The notes: a model not told the origin generated them from the letters alone. A stretch of 64,000 nucleotides of DNA from Streptomyces bathyalis (GCF_015910445.1 NZ_CP048882.1:2852001-2916000); one strand, 5' to 3'; counted from the stretch's first letter, positions 1 to 8,606 are shown. Made by a program: numbers and translations.

Positions 1-837
1 CTTCGTGCGGCCGTCCTCCCCGGGGAAGGCCGGCGCCGCGACGTCGCTGCCGAGGCGCTCGGCGACGCGGACGGTGAAGGCGGCGAACTCCTCCTCGTCC
101 AGGATGGGGTTGGTGAAGAAGGACCCCGCCGACCAGGTGTCGTGGTCCTCCGGGTCGAGGACCATTCCCTTGCCGGCGCGCAGCTTGAGGACGGTCTCGC
201 GCGCGGTCTGCGCCGACACCCGGTCGCCCGGCTCGACACCGAGGACGCGCGCGGTCTCGGCGTACTTCAACGGCGCCGACAGGCCTCCGGCGTCCTCCAG
301 TTCGAAGCGCACCCGGAGGACGACGTAGCGGGACGGGTCGGCCTTGAACCGGCTGTGGCGGTATGAGAAGCCGCACTCCGAGTTCGGGATGGTGACCGTC
401 TCGTCCGCTCGGCGGTCGTACGCGACGACGTCGGTGATGGTCGCGGAAACCTCCTGCCCGTACGCGCCCACGTTCTGGATCGGGGTCGCGCCGGCGGAGC
501 CGGGGATGCCGGCCAGGCACTCGATGCCGGCCAGACCCGCTTCGACGGTGCGGGCGACGGCGTCCGACCAGTTCTCGCCCGCGGCCAACTCCAGGCGCGT
601 GCCGTCGAGTTCGAAGCCGGCGGTGGCGATGCGCAGGGCGGTGCCCTGGAAGCCCTCGTCCGCGATGACGAGGTTGCTGCCGCCGCCGACGATCAGCAGG
701 GGGGTGCCCGCGGCGTCGGCCTCACGGACGGCGGCAACGACCTCCTCGTCGGTCGTGGCCGTGCGGAGGCGGGCCGCAGGGCCGCCCAGGCGGAAGGTGG
801 TCAGCGGGGCGAGGGGCGCGTCATGGAGTTCCTGCAC
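1..837 (-). CDS. murB: UDP-N-acetylmuramate dehydrogenase, 3' end cut by the window
   Basis: FAD enzyme that reduces UDP-GlcNAc-enolpyruvate with NADPH to UDP-MurNAc in cytoplasmic peptidoglycan precursor synthesis. The first 279 residues are present. The N-terminus has the TTFRLGGPA segment, followed by the FAD-binding GGGSNLVIADEGF stretch, the GIPGSAGATPIQNVGAYGQE loop (the family signature) and the catalytic-domain SxGSFFTNP motif near residue 250. The GTG start at 837 gives the usual MQELHDAPLAPLTTF beginning. The frame runs off the left edge in phase, so the C-terminus is missing. It is the last visible gene of the minus-strand run rpmG, maoC pair, murB. Family assignment is secure. Confidence 0.95.
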   Translation of the reverse strand, partial: MQELHDAPLAPLTTFRLGGPAARLRTATTDEEVVAAVREADAAGTPLLIVGGGSNLVIADEGFQGTALRIATAGFELDGTRLELAAGENWSDAVARTVEAGLAGIECLAGIPGSAGATPIQNVGAYGQEVSATITDVVAYDRRADETVTIPNSECGFSYRHSRFKADPSRYVVLRVRFELEDAGGLSAPLKYAETARVLGVEPGDRVSAQTARETVLKLRAGKGMVLDPEDHDTWSAGSFFTNPILDEEEFAAFTVRVAERLGSDVAAPAFPGEDGRTK

Positions 838-917
838 GCGCTCAAGCGTACGAGAGCGGGCGGGCCGGGCGCCCCCGGCGGCGCCCGTACCAGTGAGCCT
901 CCGGCGCGCGTCGCCGC

Positions 918-1352
918 TCAGGCGAGCCGCACGACGGCCCGGGACATGCCCAGAACCTTCTGGCCCGCGCTCATCACCGTCAGGTCCACGCGCACGGTGC
1001 GCGCCTCGTCGTCGAGCTTCGCCGCCACCTTGCCGCTCACCTCGATCGCGGCGCCCTTGTCGTCGTCGGGCACGACGACGGGCCTGGTGAAGCGCACGCC
1101 GTACTCGACGACGGCCGCGGGATCGCCCGTCCAGTCGGTGACGACCCGGATCGCCTCGGCCATGGTGAACATGCCGTGGGCGATGACGTCGGGCAGGCCG
1201 ACCTCCTTGGCAAAACGCTCGTTCCAGTGAATGGGGTTGAAGTCACCGGAGGCGCCCGCGTAGCGCACGAGGCGTTCGCGGTCGACGGGGAAGGTGCTCG
1301 CGGGCAGTTCCGTCCCGGCCTCGACGTCGGCGTACGCGATCTTCGCTGCCAT
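918..1352 (-). CDS. MaoC-family dehydratase, catalytic HadB-like subunit
   Basis: Hot-dog fold (R)-3-hydroxyacyl thioester dehydratase of 144 aa. The hydratase-2 signature YAGASGDFNPIHWNERFA lies near residues 29-46 and contains the catalytic Asp and His, so this is the active partner. Its ATG at 1352 shares a base with the stop of the upstream subunit (TGATG), which points to translational coupling. An in-frame GTG sits one codon upstream, but the GGGGGAG ribosome site favours the ATG. Similar pairs in actinobacteria form HadA/HadB heterodimers in type II fatty acid elongation. That exact role is inferred here, because streptomycetes lack mycolic acids and the substrate is unknown. Confidence 0.88.
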   Translation of the reverse strand: MAAKIAYADVEAGTELPASTFPVDRERLVRYAGASGDFNPIHWNERFAKEVGLPDVIAHGMFTMAEAIRVVTDWTGDPAAVVEYGVRFTRPVVVPDDDKGAAIEVSGKVAAKLDDEARTVRVDLTVMSAGQKVLGMSRAVVRLA

Positions 1353-1831
1353 CACGCTCCCCCTGTCCCCTGCGCGGACGGCTCCTCCTCGGGGCCGCGG
1401 GCGACCAGCTTGGTGTGGGCGGTCACCACGTGCTCGCCCGATTCGTCGTGCACCTCGCCGCGTACGTCGAGGATGTCGTTGCCTGCCATCGACTTGATCG
1501 CCTCGATGGTCGAGGAGACCGTGAGCCGGTCCCCCGCCCGCACGGGACGGGTGTAGGCGAACTTCTGGTCGCCGTGCACAACTCGGCTGTAGTCGAGGCC
1601 CAGTTGAGGGTCCTCGGTGACCTGGCGGGCCGCGCGGAAGGTGATGGCGAAGACGAACGTGGGCGGCGCGATCACATCGGGGTGCCCGAGGGCCTTTGCC
1701 GCTGCCGGGTCCGTATAGGCCGGGTTGGTGTCGCCGATGGCCTCGGCGAACTCGCGGATCTTCTCGCGTCCCACCTCGTACGGGGTGGTGGGCGGATAGT
1801 TCCGCCCCACGAAGGACTGGTCTAGCGCCAT
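1352..1831 (-). CDS. MaoC N-terminal/FAS1-like dehydratase, HadA-like subunit
   Basis: Protein of 159 aa with the double hot-dog N-terminal domain. Around residues 27-45 it reads FAEAIGDTNPAYTDPAAAKA: the hydratase motif is recognisable, but the catalytic His is replaced by Tyr. This is typical of the non-catalytic HadA-type partner (UPF0336 group). The ATG at 1831 has a textbook GGAGGTGA ribosome site. It overlaps the downstream maoC gene by one base and follows rpmG, an arrangement I recall from Streptomyces. It probably forms a heterodimer with the product of 918-1352. Confidence 0.88.
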   Translation of the reverse strand: MALDQSFVGRNYPPTTPYEVGREKIREFAEAIGDTNPAYTDPAAAKALGHPDVIAPPTFVFAITFRAARQVTEDPQLGLDYSRVVHGDQKFAYTRPVRAGDRLTVSSTIEAIKSMAGNDILDVRGEVHDESGEHVVTAHTKLVARGPEEEPSAQGTGGA

Positions 1832-1917
1832 GGGCGCGTCACCTCCTGAACGGTGATGATGCAGCGGCCGTCGGCCTGTGGGCCCCGGAAGCGGCCGCGA
1901 GCCGCGGCGGGCAACGA

Positions 1918-1952
1918 CACGAGGCCGCCCCCGGTGCGGGGACGGCCTCGTG
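1918..1952 (-). terminator. Hairpin terminator after rpmG
   Basis: Two 16-base arms (1918-1933 and 1937-1952) pair at 15 of 16 positions around a GTG loop. It begins 13 bases after the rpmG stop and separates rpmG from the maoC pair. There is no T-tract, as is usual in high-GC actinomycetes. Confidence 0.7.
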
Positions 1953-1964
1953 ACAGGGCCTGGT

Positions 1965-2129
1965 TCAGCGCGTCTCGCGGTGCGCCGTGTGTGCGTTGCA
2001 GCGCGGGCAGTGCTTCTTCATCTCAAGACGGTCCGGGTTGTTGCGCCGGTTCTTCTTGGTGATGTAGTTCCGCTCCTTGCACTCCACGCAGGCCAGCGTG
2101 ATCTTCGGGCGGACGTCTGTGGCAGCCAC
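1965..2129 (-). CDS. rpmG: 50S ribosomal protein L33
   Basis: Protein of 54 aa in the large ribosomal subunit. Both zinc-binding CxxC pairs are present (CVEC near residue 14, CPRC near residue 41), so this is the zinc-containing C+ paralogue rather than a Cys-less copy. The GTG start at 2129 is set by AAGGAG eight bases upstream and gives the usual [11 protein letters not shown] beginning. An earlier in-frame start would add an unrelated leader. It follows tRNA-Thr and tRNA-Met on the same strand and is followed by a strong hairpin. Confidence 0.95.
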   Translation of the reverse strand: MAATDVRPKITLACVECKERNYITKKNRRNNPDRLEMKKHCPRCNAHTAHRETR

Positions 2130-2219
2130 GTGAGTGCTCCTTGACGGACAGATGGGCCAGAACGCAGGAAGAGTAGCCGATCGAAGGACCGAACCCACAA
2201 TCGGCTACATTCGGTGAAG

Positions 2220-2292
2220 TAGCGGTGACCGGACTTGAACCGGTGACACAGCGATTATGAGCCGCTTGCTCTACCGACTGAGCTACACCGCC
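2220..2292 (-). tRNA. tRNA-Met (anticodon CAT)
   Basis: A 73-nt cloverleaf. On the minus strand it starts GGCGGTGTAGCTCAG, has CAT in a seven-base anticodon loop, a GGTTCAAGTCC T-arm, a seven-pair acceptor stem (one G-U) and discriminator A. There is no encoded CCA. The first pair is a normal G-U rather than the mismatch of initiator tRNA, so this is elongator tRNA-Met. Confidence 0.93.
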
Positions 2293-2338
2293 ACGATGCG
2301 CGGACTCCCATCTCCCGACGGGAGATCTCACACATCAG

Positions 2339-2411
2339 AGCCCCAAAACGGAATCGAACCGTTGACCTTCTCCTTACCATGGAGACGCTCTGCCGACTGA
2401 GCTATTGGGGC
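2339..2411 (-). tRNA. tRNA-Thr (anticodon GGT)
   Basis: A 73-nt cloverleaf. The acceptor stem pairs GCCCCAA with TTGGGGC, the D-arm reads TAGCTCAG, the anticodon loop is ATGGTAA, and the T-loop is GTTCGATTCC. The discriminator is T. It lies 46 bases upstream of tRNA-Met on the same strand and is probably co-transcribed with it. Confidence 0.94.
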
Positions 2412-2644
2412 GAGCGGTGAAGACATTACACGCCTGACAGCCAAACGTGAAATCCGTATCGCACCCGTCCAGCGCCGTTCGGGGGCCGTGCTTCCAGGGT
2501 CTCATCCCGCGTCTCCGAAGGCGCCAAAGTCCCCTCGCACCACGTCAGTACGACTATTGGCCTCCTCCTCGCCGGTGCCCCCCGCGCGCCCTACTCTCGA
2601 CTCACGCTGCGTGATCATGATCATCCGCCGATGTGGGGAGTGCG

Positions 2645-4141
2645 ATGGCCGACAGCCAGTCAGATGGGCCGGGCGACGGTGAAGGCCCGCGCGACGAATC
2701 TGACGCGAACCGGGGCCAGGACGGCACCGGGAACGGCCAGACGGACGGCGGCCCGGCCGGTGATGCCTCCGAATCCCGGAACGACGCCCCCAGGAGCGAC
2801 GCCCCTCGCGAGTCCGCCGGGACCGACGGCCCCAAGGCGGAAGCCTCTCCGGCGCGTGACTCGCACGGCGCCTCCGCCCGCGACTCCGCCGCCCCCCGCG
2901 ACGTCACCGGTGACAGCACCTCTCCGCGCCCGCTCATGCTGTGCGGGGCCCGTCTCGCCGACGGCCGCACCGTCGACGTCCGCCTGGGCGGCGGCCGCAT
3001 CGAAGCGGTCGGCACGGCCGGCAGCCTCGCGCAAGGTCCGCAGCCGGGCGGCGCCTCGCGCGTCGACCTCGCCGGATATCTGCTGCTCCCGGCGCCCGCG
3101 GAGGCACACGCGCACTACGACACGGCGCTGACAGCCGTCTCCCCCACCTCGGCAGGGCCGCCTCGCAGCGCGCCCGAGGACGTCCAGCGCCGCACGACGG
3201 AGGCGGCCCTTCAGCAACTCGGGCTGGGCGCGACGGCGACGCGGACGCATGTGCACATCGGCGACGTCGCGGGGCTGCGCTCGCTGGAGGCGGTCCTTCA
3301 GGCACGCCGGGCGCTGCGCGGGCTGGTGGAGCTGAGCACCGTGGCGGTGCCCCGGCTGCTGACCGGGGTGGCGGGGGCGGACGGTCTGTCGATGCTGCGG
3401 GACGCGGTGAAGATGGGCGCTTCGGTCATCGGCGGCTGCCCGGACCTCGACCCCGACCCGGCCGGTTACGTGGATGCCGTCCTGGAGGTCGCCGCGGAGC
3501 ACGGCTGCCCCGTCGACCTGCACACGGACGGTGCCGATCCGGCACGGCTGTCCAGGCTGGCCGCCGCGGCGGGCGGGCTGCGCCCCGGAGTCGCGATCGG
3601 GCCGTGCGCGGGCCTGGCCAGGCTGCCGCACAAGCCCGCGGTCCGCACGGCCGAGCGCCTGGCCGCCGCGGGGGTCACCGTCATCTGCCTGCCGCAGGGC
3701 AACTGCGGTGTGCTGGAGCGTCCTTCACAGACTGCGCCTTCGCGCGTGGCGCCCGTACGGCTGCTCAGGGCGGCGGGCGTCACCGTTGCCGCGGGGAGCG
3801 GGGCGCTGCGGGACGCGGCGAACACGGTGGGCAGGGGCGATCCGCTGGAGGCCGCCTACTTGCTGGCGTCGCACGGCGAGGCCACTCCGGAGGACGCCTA
3901 CGACACGGTCTGCGCAAGGGCCCGTACGACGATGGGCCTGCCCGAGGTGCGGGTGGAGGCGGGCTTCCCCGCGGAGCTGGTGGCCGTGCGCGGTACGGAA
4001 TTGGCGGGGGCGCTTTCGCTCGCGTACAGCCGAGTGGTCGTGCACCGGGGGCGTGTTGTCGCACGCACCAGCGCGGCGCGTGAGTTCTGCGACTTCACCG
4101 GTACGTCCGAGTTCGACCTGCCGAGGCAGTCGCAGGGCTGA
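2645..4141 (+). CDS. Amidohydrolase-family protein, cytosine deaminase-like
   Basis: Protein of 498 aa. Residues 1 to about 95 are a hydrophilic Gly/Asp/Ser/Pro/Arg-rich stretch with no expected fold. The metal-dependent hydrolase domain follows. The first metal motif reads HAHYD instead of the usual HxH after a P-G-hydrophobic turn, then come THVHIGD, VDLHTDGAD and a late NTVGRGDPLEAAYLL resembling the D-N-x-G-x-GD region of cytosine deaminases. The ATG at 2645 follows GGGGAG at good spacing; the GTG four codons earlier has none. Substrate is unknown, but deamination or hydrolysis of a cyclic amide is likely. It stands alone, facing away from the tRNAs. Confidence 0.8.
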   Translation: MADSQSDGPGDGEGPRDESDANRGQDGTGNGQTDGGPAGDASESRNDAPRSDAPRESAGTDGPKAEASPARDSHGASARDSAAPRDVTGDSTSPRPLMLCGARLADGRTVDVRLGGGRIEAVGTAGSLAQGPQPGGASRVDLAGYLLLPAPAEAHAHYDTALTAVSPTSAGPPRSAPEDVQRRTTEAALQQLGLGATATRTHVHIGDVAGLRSLEAVLQARRALRGLVELSTVAVPRLLTGVAGADGLSMLRDAVKMGASVIGGCPDLDPDPAGYVDAVLEVAAEHGCPVDLHTDGADPARLSRLAAAAGGLRPGVAIGPCAGLARLPHKPAVRTAERLAAAGVTVICLPQGNCGVLERPSQTAPSRVAPVRLLRAAGVTVAAGSGALRDAANTVGRGDPLEAAYLLASHGEATPEDAYDTVCARARTTMGLPEVRVEAGFPAELVAVRGTELAGALSLAYSRVVVHRGRVVARTSAAREFCDFTGTSEFDLPRQSQG

Positions 4142-4203
4142 GCGCCCGCCGGGCTGACGGTGCCTCATCACCGTCCGCTCGGCGGTGACGTACGGTCGGA
4201 GGC

Positions 4204-4875
4204 ATGCGCACAGTCATCGCCGGTGGACACGGTCAAATCGCAATGCGGCTGGGGCGTCTGCTCGCTTCGCGCGGGGACGAGGCCGCGGGCATCATCCGCA
4301 ACCCGGAGCAGGCGGACGATCTGAGGGCGGCGGGTGCGGAGCCGATCGTCTGCGACCTGGAGTCGTCCTCCGTCGAGGAGGTGGCCGCGCATCTGCGGGG
4401 CGCCGACGCCGTGGTCTTCGCCGCCGGAGCGGGCCCGGGCAGCGGAGCGGCGCGCAAGGAGACGGTCGACCGTGCGGCTGCCGTGCTGTTCGCCGACGCG
4501 GCGGAACAGGCAGGCGTACGGCGCTACATCATCGTCTCGTCCATGAACGCGGACTCCGGGCTCACGGAGCCGCCGCCCGGCATGGACCCCGTGTTCGCCA
4601 CGTATCTGCGGGCCAAGGGCGCTGCGGACGACGACGTGCGGGCGCGCGGTGGCCTCGACTGGACGGTGCTGCGGCCGGGGCGCCTCACCGACGGCCCCGG
4701 TACGGGCAGGGTGCGGCTCGACGAGCGCACGGGACGCTCCGAGGTGCCGCGCGACGACGTCGCGGCGGTGATCGGGGCGCTGCTGCACGCGCCCGGCACG
4801 GCAGGTCTGACGCTCGAACTGGTCAGCGGTGACACACCTGTCGACGAGGCGGTCGCACAGGTCGCACTGCGCTGA
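4204..4875 (+). CDS. NAD(P)-binding atypical SDR, NmrA-like
   Basis: Protein of 223 aa with an N-terminal Rossmann fold. The dinucleotide motif is IAGGHGQIAMRL (a GxxGxxA variant), and acidic residues end strand 2 in PIVCDLES. The YIIVSSM segment occupies the SDR active-site strand, but no YxxxK motif is clear (TYLRAKG is the nearest). This is typical of the atypical SDR group related to NmrA, YwnB and flavin reductases. It probably acts as an oxidoreductase or redox sensor on an unknown ligand. It starts 62 bases after the amidohydrolase and could share its transcript. Confidence 0.82.
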   Translation: MRTVIAGGHGQIAMRLGRLLASRGDEAAGIIRNPEQADDLRAAGAEPIVCDLESSSVEEVAAHLRGADAVVFAAGAGPGSGAARKETVDRAAAVLFADAAEQAGVRRYIIVSSMNADSGLTEPPPGMDPVFATYLRAKGAADDDVRARGGLDWTVLRPGRLTDGPGTGRVRLDERTGRSEVPRDDVAAVIGALLHAPGTAGLTLELVSGDTPVDEAVAQVALR

Positions 4876-4922
4876 GGCGTGGCGTCGGCGGGCCTGGTCC
4901 TGTCGGGCCGGACCGGCCGGGA

Positions 4923-5897
4923 TCAACCGCCCGCGCTGCGGCGCAACTTGGCGAGTTCGGCGTTGAACTGCGCGCCGACGAGCAGCGCGAGGTTGGACAT
5001 CCACAGCCAGATCAGGAAGACGACGATCCCGGCGAGCGACCCGTACAGCCGGTGGTAGGTGCCGACGTGCGAGGCGTAGAGCGCGAATCCGAGTGACGCG
5101 ACGAGCCACAGCATCACCGCGAGCGCGCCGCCCGGAACCCGCCGTCGTACGCCTCGCGTCTCGGCGGGCCCGGTGCGGAAGACGACCAGCACGAGCACCG
5201 CGACCAGGCCCACCAGCAGCGGCCACTTCATCGTGTTCCAGGCGCCGGCTGCGAAGCCGCCCATCCCGAGGAGCCCTCCGGCCGTACGCGCGACCTCACC
5301 GCTCAGCATGAGCACGAACACGCTGGAGACGAGCAGCGCGAGCAGCACAAGTGCGGTCAGCACGATCCGCGGAACGGTCCGCCAGACCGGACGGTGGTCC
5401 TGGACGCCGTGCATCGCGTGCAGCGCGCGCCGGAAGACGCTCAGGTAACTGGACGCGGACCAGAGCGATCCCGCCGTGCCGAACACCGCGAGCAGCCAGG
5501 CCGCCGTGCTCTGCGCGGCCATGTCCTTCAGCACGCCCGCCATGAGCTCGCCCGACTCGGCGGGAAGGACGGTCGTGACGCGGGCGATGAGCTCCCGTGT
5601 GGCGTCCGTACCGGCGAGTCCGACGGCCGAGACCGTGACGAGCAGGGCGGGGAAGATCGCGAGCACGGCGTAGTACGTGAGCGCGGCGGCCCAGTCGGTC
5701 ACGTCGTCGTTCCAGACGGAGACGGGCGTGCGGCGCAGCGCGACGCGGCAGTCCCCGGCGCTGGGCAGGAGCCCGGCCGCGTACGAATCGCCGAGGGCGC
5801 CCCCGGTCGCCGCCGGAGCCGGTGTCCCGGGACGCGGCGCGGACCCGCTCCCGCGGTCCGCTCCCCCGGCTTCTCCCCCGGTCACGCCTGTCGTCAC
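4923..5897 (-). CDS. YihY/BrkB-family inner membrane protein
   Basis: Protein of 324 aa with a cytoplasmic Gly/Ala-rich N-terminus of about 65 residues, then about six membrane helices. The family hallmarks are WAAALTYYAVLAIFPALL near residue 90, LWSASSYLSVFRRALHAMHGV, and the final YGSLAGIVVFLIWLWMSNLALLVGAQFNAEL. The family was once called RNase BN but is now regarded as membrane proteins of unclear function. The GTG start at 5897 has GGAGGG seven bases upstream. It converges on the NmrA-like gene with a 47-base gap. Confidence 0.88.
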   Translation of the reverse strand: MTTGVTGGEAGGADRGSGSAPRPGTPAPAATGGALGDSYAAGLLPSAGDCRVALRRTPVSVWNDDVTDWAAALTYYAVLAIFPALLVTVSAVGLAGTDATRELIARVTTVLPAESGELMAGVLKDMAAQSTAAWLLAVFGTAGSLWSASSYLSVFRRALHAMHGVQDHRPVWRTVPRIVLTALVLLALLVSSVFVLMLSGEVARTAGGLLGMGGFAAGAWNTMKWPLLVGLVAVLVLVVFRTGPAETRGVRRRVPGGALAVMLWLVASLGFALYASHVGTYHRLYGSLAGIVVFLIWLWMSNLALLVGAQFNAELAKLRRSAGG

Positions 5898-6021
5898 TCT
5901 TGTCCCTCCGCCTTGCTGGTGTCCGCTCGGGTGCGGCTCGTACGCGTCCGGCCGCCTTAGCCGCGCGGAAACATCGAGCGTATGCGCACGCCGTCGGAGG
6001 GTCGTAGGCCGGCCGTTCCCG

Positions 6022-6657
6022 TCAGCTGCCGCCGAGGATGATCAAGATGAAGATCACGCAGCAGAAGATGCTGACGAGCCAGCTGTGCGACTCGAGCCAG
6101 TCCCTCACCTGCGGCATCGCGGCCTGCGTCCAGTGGCGGGAGATCGTGAAGACGATCAAGGGCAGCGCGGCGAGGAACACCACCGCGCCCAGGAACGGCA
6201 GCACTCCCGCGTAGCCCGAGGCGTCGCCGCGCAAGGAGATGCCCACGGTCAGCATGACGATGATGTCGGACGGCATCAGCAGGATCAGCAGCAGCCCCGT
6301 CCTGAAGGCCTGCGCGGGGCCCGCGGAGAGCAGCCCGGTCAGCCACTTCGGCGGCCGTGACGTCCGGCGCCCCAGATACGTCTTGACGGCGAGCGCCACC
6401 AGGAGCGCGACGAGGACGTACTGGACGATGCGGCCCGCGGAGCTGCGGCCCGCCGAGTGGCCGGTGCCGCTTCCAAGGTCCAGCAGGTCCGCCAGCCCGA
6501 ACGCGGCTGCGGTGCCTGCGGCGGTGGAGAGCAGGATCCCGGCGATGAACGCGCCGGAGAGCCGGTACGGGCGGGGAGTCGTCGTCAGAATGACGGCCGA
6601 GATGATCTGAGGCCCGGCCAGCATGGTGATCGACAGCGGCAGTACGTCCAGCGTCAC
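6022..6657 (-). CDS. GAP-family (sulfolipid-addressing-like) membrane protein
   Basis: Protein of 211 aa with six predicted membrane helices and a short loop around residue 80. It begins TLDVLPLSITMLAGPQIISAVIL, close to the start of mycobacterial Sap/GAP (GPL addressing protein) family members, which take part in transport of glycolipid precursors. The chosen GTG at 6657 places the first helix at the N-terminus. The open frame extends further upstream but codes Pro/Arg-rich sequence with no membrane character. The lipid cargo in a streptomycete is unknown. Confidence 0.72.
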   Translation of the reverse strand: MTLDVLPLSITMLAGPQIISAVILTTTPRPYRLSGAFIAGILLSTAAGTAAAFGLADLLDLGSGTGHSAGRSSAGRIVQYVLVALLVALAVKTYLGRRTSRPPKWLTGLLSAGPAQAFRTGLLLILLMPSDIIVMLTVGISLRGDASGYAGVLPFLGAVVFLAALPLIVFTISRHWTQAAMPQVRDWLESHSWLVSIFCCVIFILIILGGS

Positions 6658-6869
6658 GGCACCAGCTTCCCGCCTCACGGCGCCCGCCGGCCGGGTGGCG
6701 AGCCCCGGTGCACCCGCCGGTGGCGGCCGGGTGTGGCTTGGACATGGAGCTGTGCAGGTCCTCCGAGCTGGGGAAACGTCTCCGGTCGCAGGCTGTGGAG
6801 ATTCTGCCAAACTAGGACATAAGCACCTGAACAGGTGAAGATAGACCTTGCAAGAGGGAGGGTCTCGAC

Positions 6870-7328
6870 ATGGCAACTCACGCTGCCGGCGGCGCGCATG
6901 CGGGCACCGCCGTTCGCGGTACCGGCAAGCCGGCGATGTTCACCGGCTGGACGAAGCTGGCCGGTGCGCTGATGTTCTTCGGCGGGCTGCTCGCCGTTTC
7001 GTCCGGTGTCGCAGCCCTGCGCGAGGACGCCGTCTTCGCGTCGACGCAGAGCTACGCCTTCGATTACAGCCTCACGGGCTGGGGATGGGTGCACCTGTTC
7101 CTGGGCGCAGCAATAGCGGTCGCCGGCATCGCTGTGATGCTGACGGGTGCTACATGGGCCCGATGGATCGGGATAGCCCTTGCCGGCCTGGGCATGATCG
7201 CCAGCTTCATGTGGCTGCCCTACTTCCCGCTCTGGGCAGTGATCACGCTGGCGGTGGACGTGTTCATCATCTGGGCGCTGTGCGCGGGCATGGGCACACG
7301 ATCCCAGACGTCCCAGACGTCCACGTAA
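6870..7328 (+). CDS. Small four-helix membrane protein (DUF7144-like)
   Basis: Protein of 152 aa with a 25-residue Ala/Gly-rich N-terminus and four hydrophobic helices separated by short turns. The SLTGWGWVHLFLGA and TGATWARWIGI segments are typical of small actinobacterial membrane proteins grouped as DUF7144. It has a strong GAGGGAGG ribosome site and is followed by a perfect 12-bp terminator hairpin, so it is probably monocistronic. Function is unknown. It diverges from the GAP-family gene across a 212-base intergenic region that must hold both promoters. Confidence 0.8.
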   Translation: MATHAAGGAHAGTAVRGTGKPAMFTGWTKLAGALMFFGGLLAVSSGVAALREDAVFASTQSYAFDYSLTGWGWVHLFLGAAIAVAGIAVMLTGATWARWIGIALAGLGMIASFMWLPYFPLWAVITLAVDVFIIWALCAGMGTRSQTSQTST

Positions 7329-7341
7329 CACCGCGGAGGCG

Positions 7342-7376
7342 ATGGCTCCGGACCGAACTTGCGGTCCGGAGCCGTC
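7342..7376 (+). terminator. Hairpin terminator after the DUF7144-like gene
   Basis: A perfect 12-bp stem (7344-7355 with 7362-7373, GGCTCCGGACCG and its complement) and a six-base loop, starting 15 bases after the stop codon at 7328. Confidence 0.75.
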
Positions 7377-7454
7377 GTTGTGGCCGCGCCCGGTCTCCCG
7401 CAGGGGCGGGAAAATCCAGGGCGCCGCCACGCATGCGCGGACGGCGGCACCGGC

Positions 7455-7770
7455 TCATCGGCATGCGGTGAGGCCCAGTTCGGACAGTAGGCTCCTTGCG
7501 CGCCGTTCGATCTCGTCCCGGATCGGACGGACCGCATCCACGCCCCGGCGCGCCGGGGCGTCGAGCGTCCGGTCCAGGTAGCGCTGGCCGGGAAGAAGGG
7601 GCAGGCGTCGCCGCAGCCCATCGTGATCACGACGTCCGAGTCCTGTTCCGCCTTCACGGGCAGGGCCTTCGGCACCTCGCCGGCGATGTGTCGATGCACG
7701 GCTCGCGCACGGCCTCGACCACCGCAGGGTTCACGGCGTCGGCCGGGCCGCCGGTTCGTGCTGCTTCGTG
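7455..7770 (-). pseudogene. Arsenate reductase / low-MW phosphatase ArsC remnant
   Basis: Reading across frames on the minus strand recovers the conserved second half of a thioredoxin-type ArsC: a PADAVNPAVVEAVRE segment, then AGEVPKAL, VVITMGCGDACPFFP, then YLDRTLDAPARRGVDAVRPI and a normal C-terminus ending SELGLTACR plus stop. At least two frame changes interrupt it: about two extra bases just before the AGEVPKAL segment, and one missing base after CPFFP. The N-terminal CxxNxGRSQ phosphate loop was not found in any frame. It is a truncated, frameshifted relic, probably not functional. Confidence 0.72.
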
Positions 7771-7953
7771 CGGCGGGGAGTCCGGAGGCCGGGAGTTCGG
7801 TGGCCTCCGAGCGGTCGACGTCGATGAGACCAACATGGGCCACGCCTGAGTGAAAGCGGTGTTCCCGCTCGGGGCGGCAGGAAGTGCGCGGGTACGGATG
7901 CGCTCGCCACACAGATCACGACCCGTATCTGACAGAGAGAGGGGAGTGCACGA

Positions 7954-8388
7954 ATGGTGAGCAAAAGAAAGATCGCCGCAGCGCTGGGCGCCACCGCCAT
8001 CATCACGCTCATCGGGGCCGGTGGAGCGCAGGCTCAGGACCACACCGGCGGGGAGCGGCCGAAGGGCTGCACCGACAGCGGTTCCGCGGGCAACGAGGCC
8101 GCCCGCGCGAAGTACGTCGCCCTGGTGTGCAACGGCAAGGTCTACACCCTGACCGTCGACGAGCGCACAACGCCCGGGACGCCCGTCGGCGGCTGGGTCA
8201 ACGCGAGAGCCCCCCGCCACGTCACCGACGTATCGGTGGCCTCCAATACCCAGGACGTCGCCGGCGGGCCGGTGTTCATCACCGTGCTGACCAAGAACGG
8301 ACGGGCCTGGGAGGGCTCGTGCGCCGCCACCGCCGGCCAGCCGCTCGGGCCGTGCACGTTCACGCAACTGCCCAGGCCGCCCCACTGA
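7954..8388 (+). CDS. Small secreted protein, unknown function
   Basis: Protein of 144 aa with a Sec signal: a VSKRK basic start, a hydrophobic core to about residue 22, and a likely AQA cleavage site near residue 27. The mature chain has four cysteines, probably forming two disulfides (CTDSG, LVCNG, GSCAATAG and GPCTF). No family was recognised. GAGAGGGGAG precedes the ATG by about nine bases, and a strong hairpin follows about 75 bases downstream. It sits between two pseudogenes in the accessory region, so it may be recently acquired. Confidence 0.75.
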   Translation: MVSKRKIAAALGATAIITLIGAGGAQAQDHTGGERPKGCTDSGSAGNEAARAKYVALVCNGKVYTLTVDERTTPGTPVGGWVNARAPRHVTDVSVASNTQDVAGGPVFITVLTKNGRAWEGSCAATAGQPLGPCTFTQLPRPPH

Positions 8389-8462
8389 CCGGACACCCCG
8401 ACCGGTGCCCGTCGGCGCTCAACCCCTCGCGTGATCCACTTCCGGCGGCGCTGTGACTTCTT

Positions 8463-8508
8463 GCCGGCGAACCCCCGGTGCCCTCGTACGGCACCGGGGT
8501 TCGCCGGC
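8463..8508 (+). terminator. Long hairpin terminator
   Basis: A stem of about 19 bp (8463-8482 with 8490-8508) with a single bulged C and a seven-base loop. It ends transcription of the secreted-protein gene at 7954-8388 and would also work in the opposite direction. Confidence 0.75.
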
Positions 8509-8606
8509 TGCGGATGGCCGGGGGCTCCACTGCGGGCCAGCTCCCCCTCGTCCCAGGAGAACGGTGAGCGGGAGAGACCTTGCAGGTCCGGTCACCCGCC
8601 GAGAGG

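Noticed and set aside
2660..3631. 323-aa open frame on the minus strand inside the amidohydrolase gene
   Set aside because: Arg/Gly-rich composition and no family resemblance; it is the complementary shadow of a high-GC gene.
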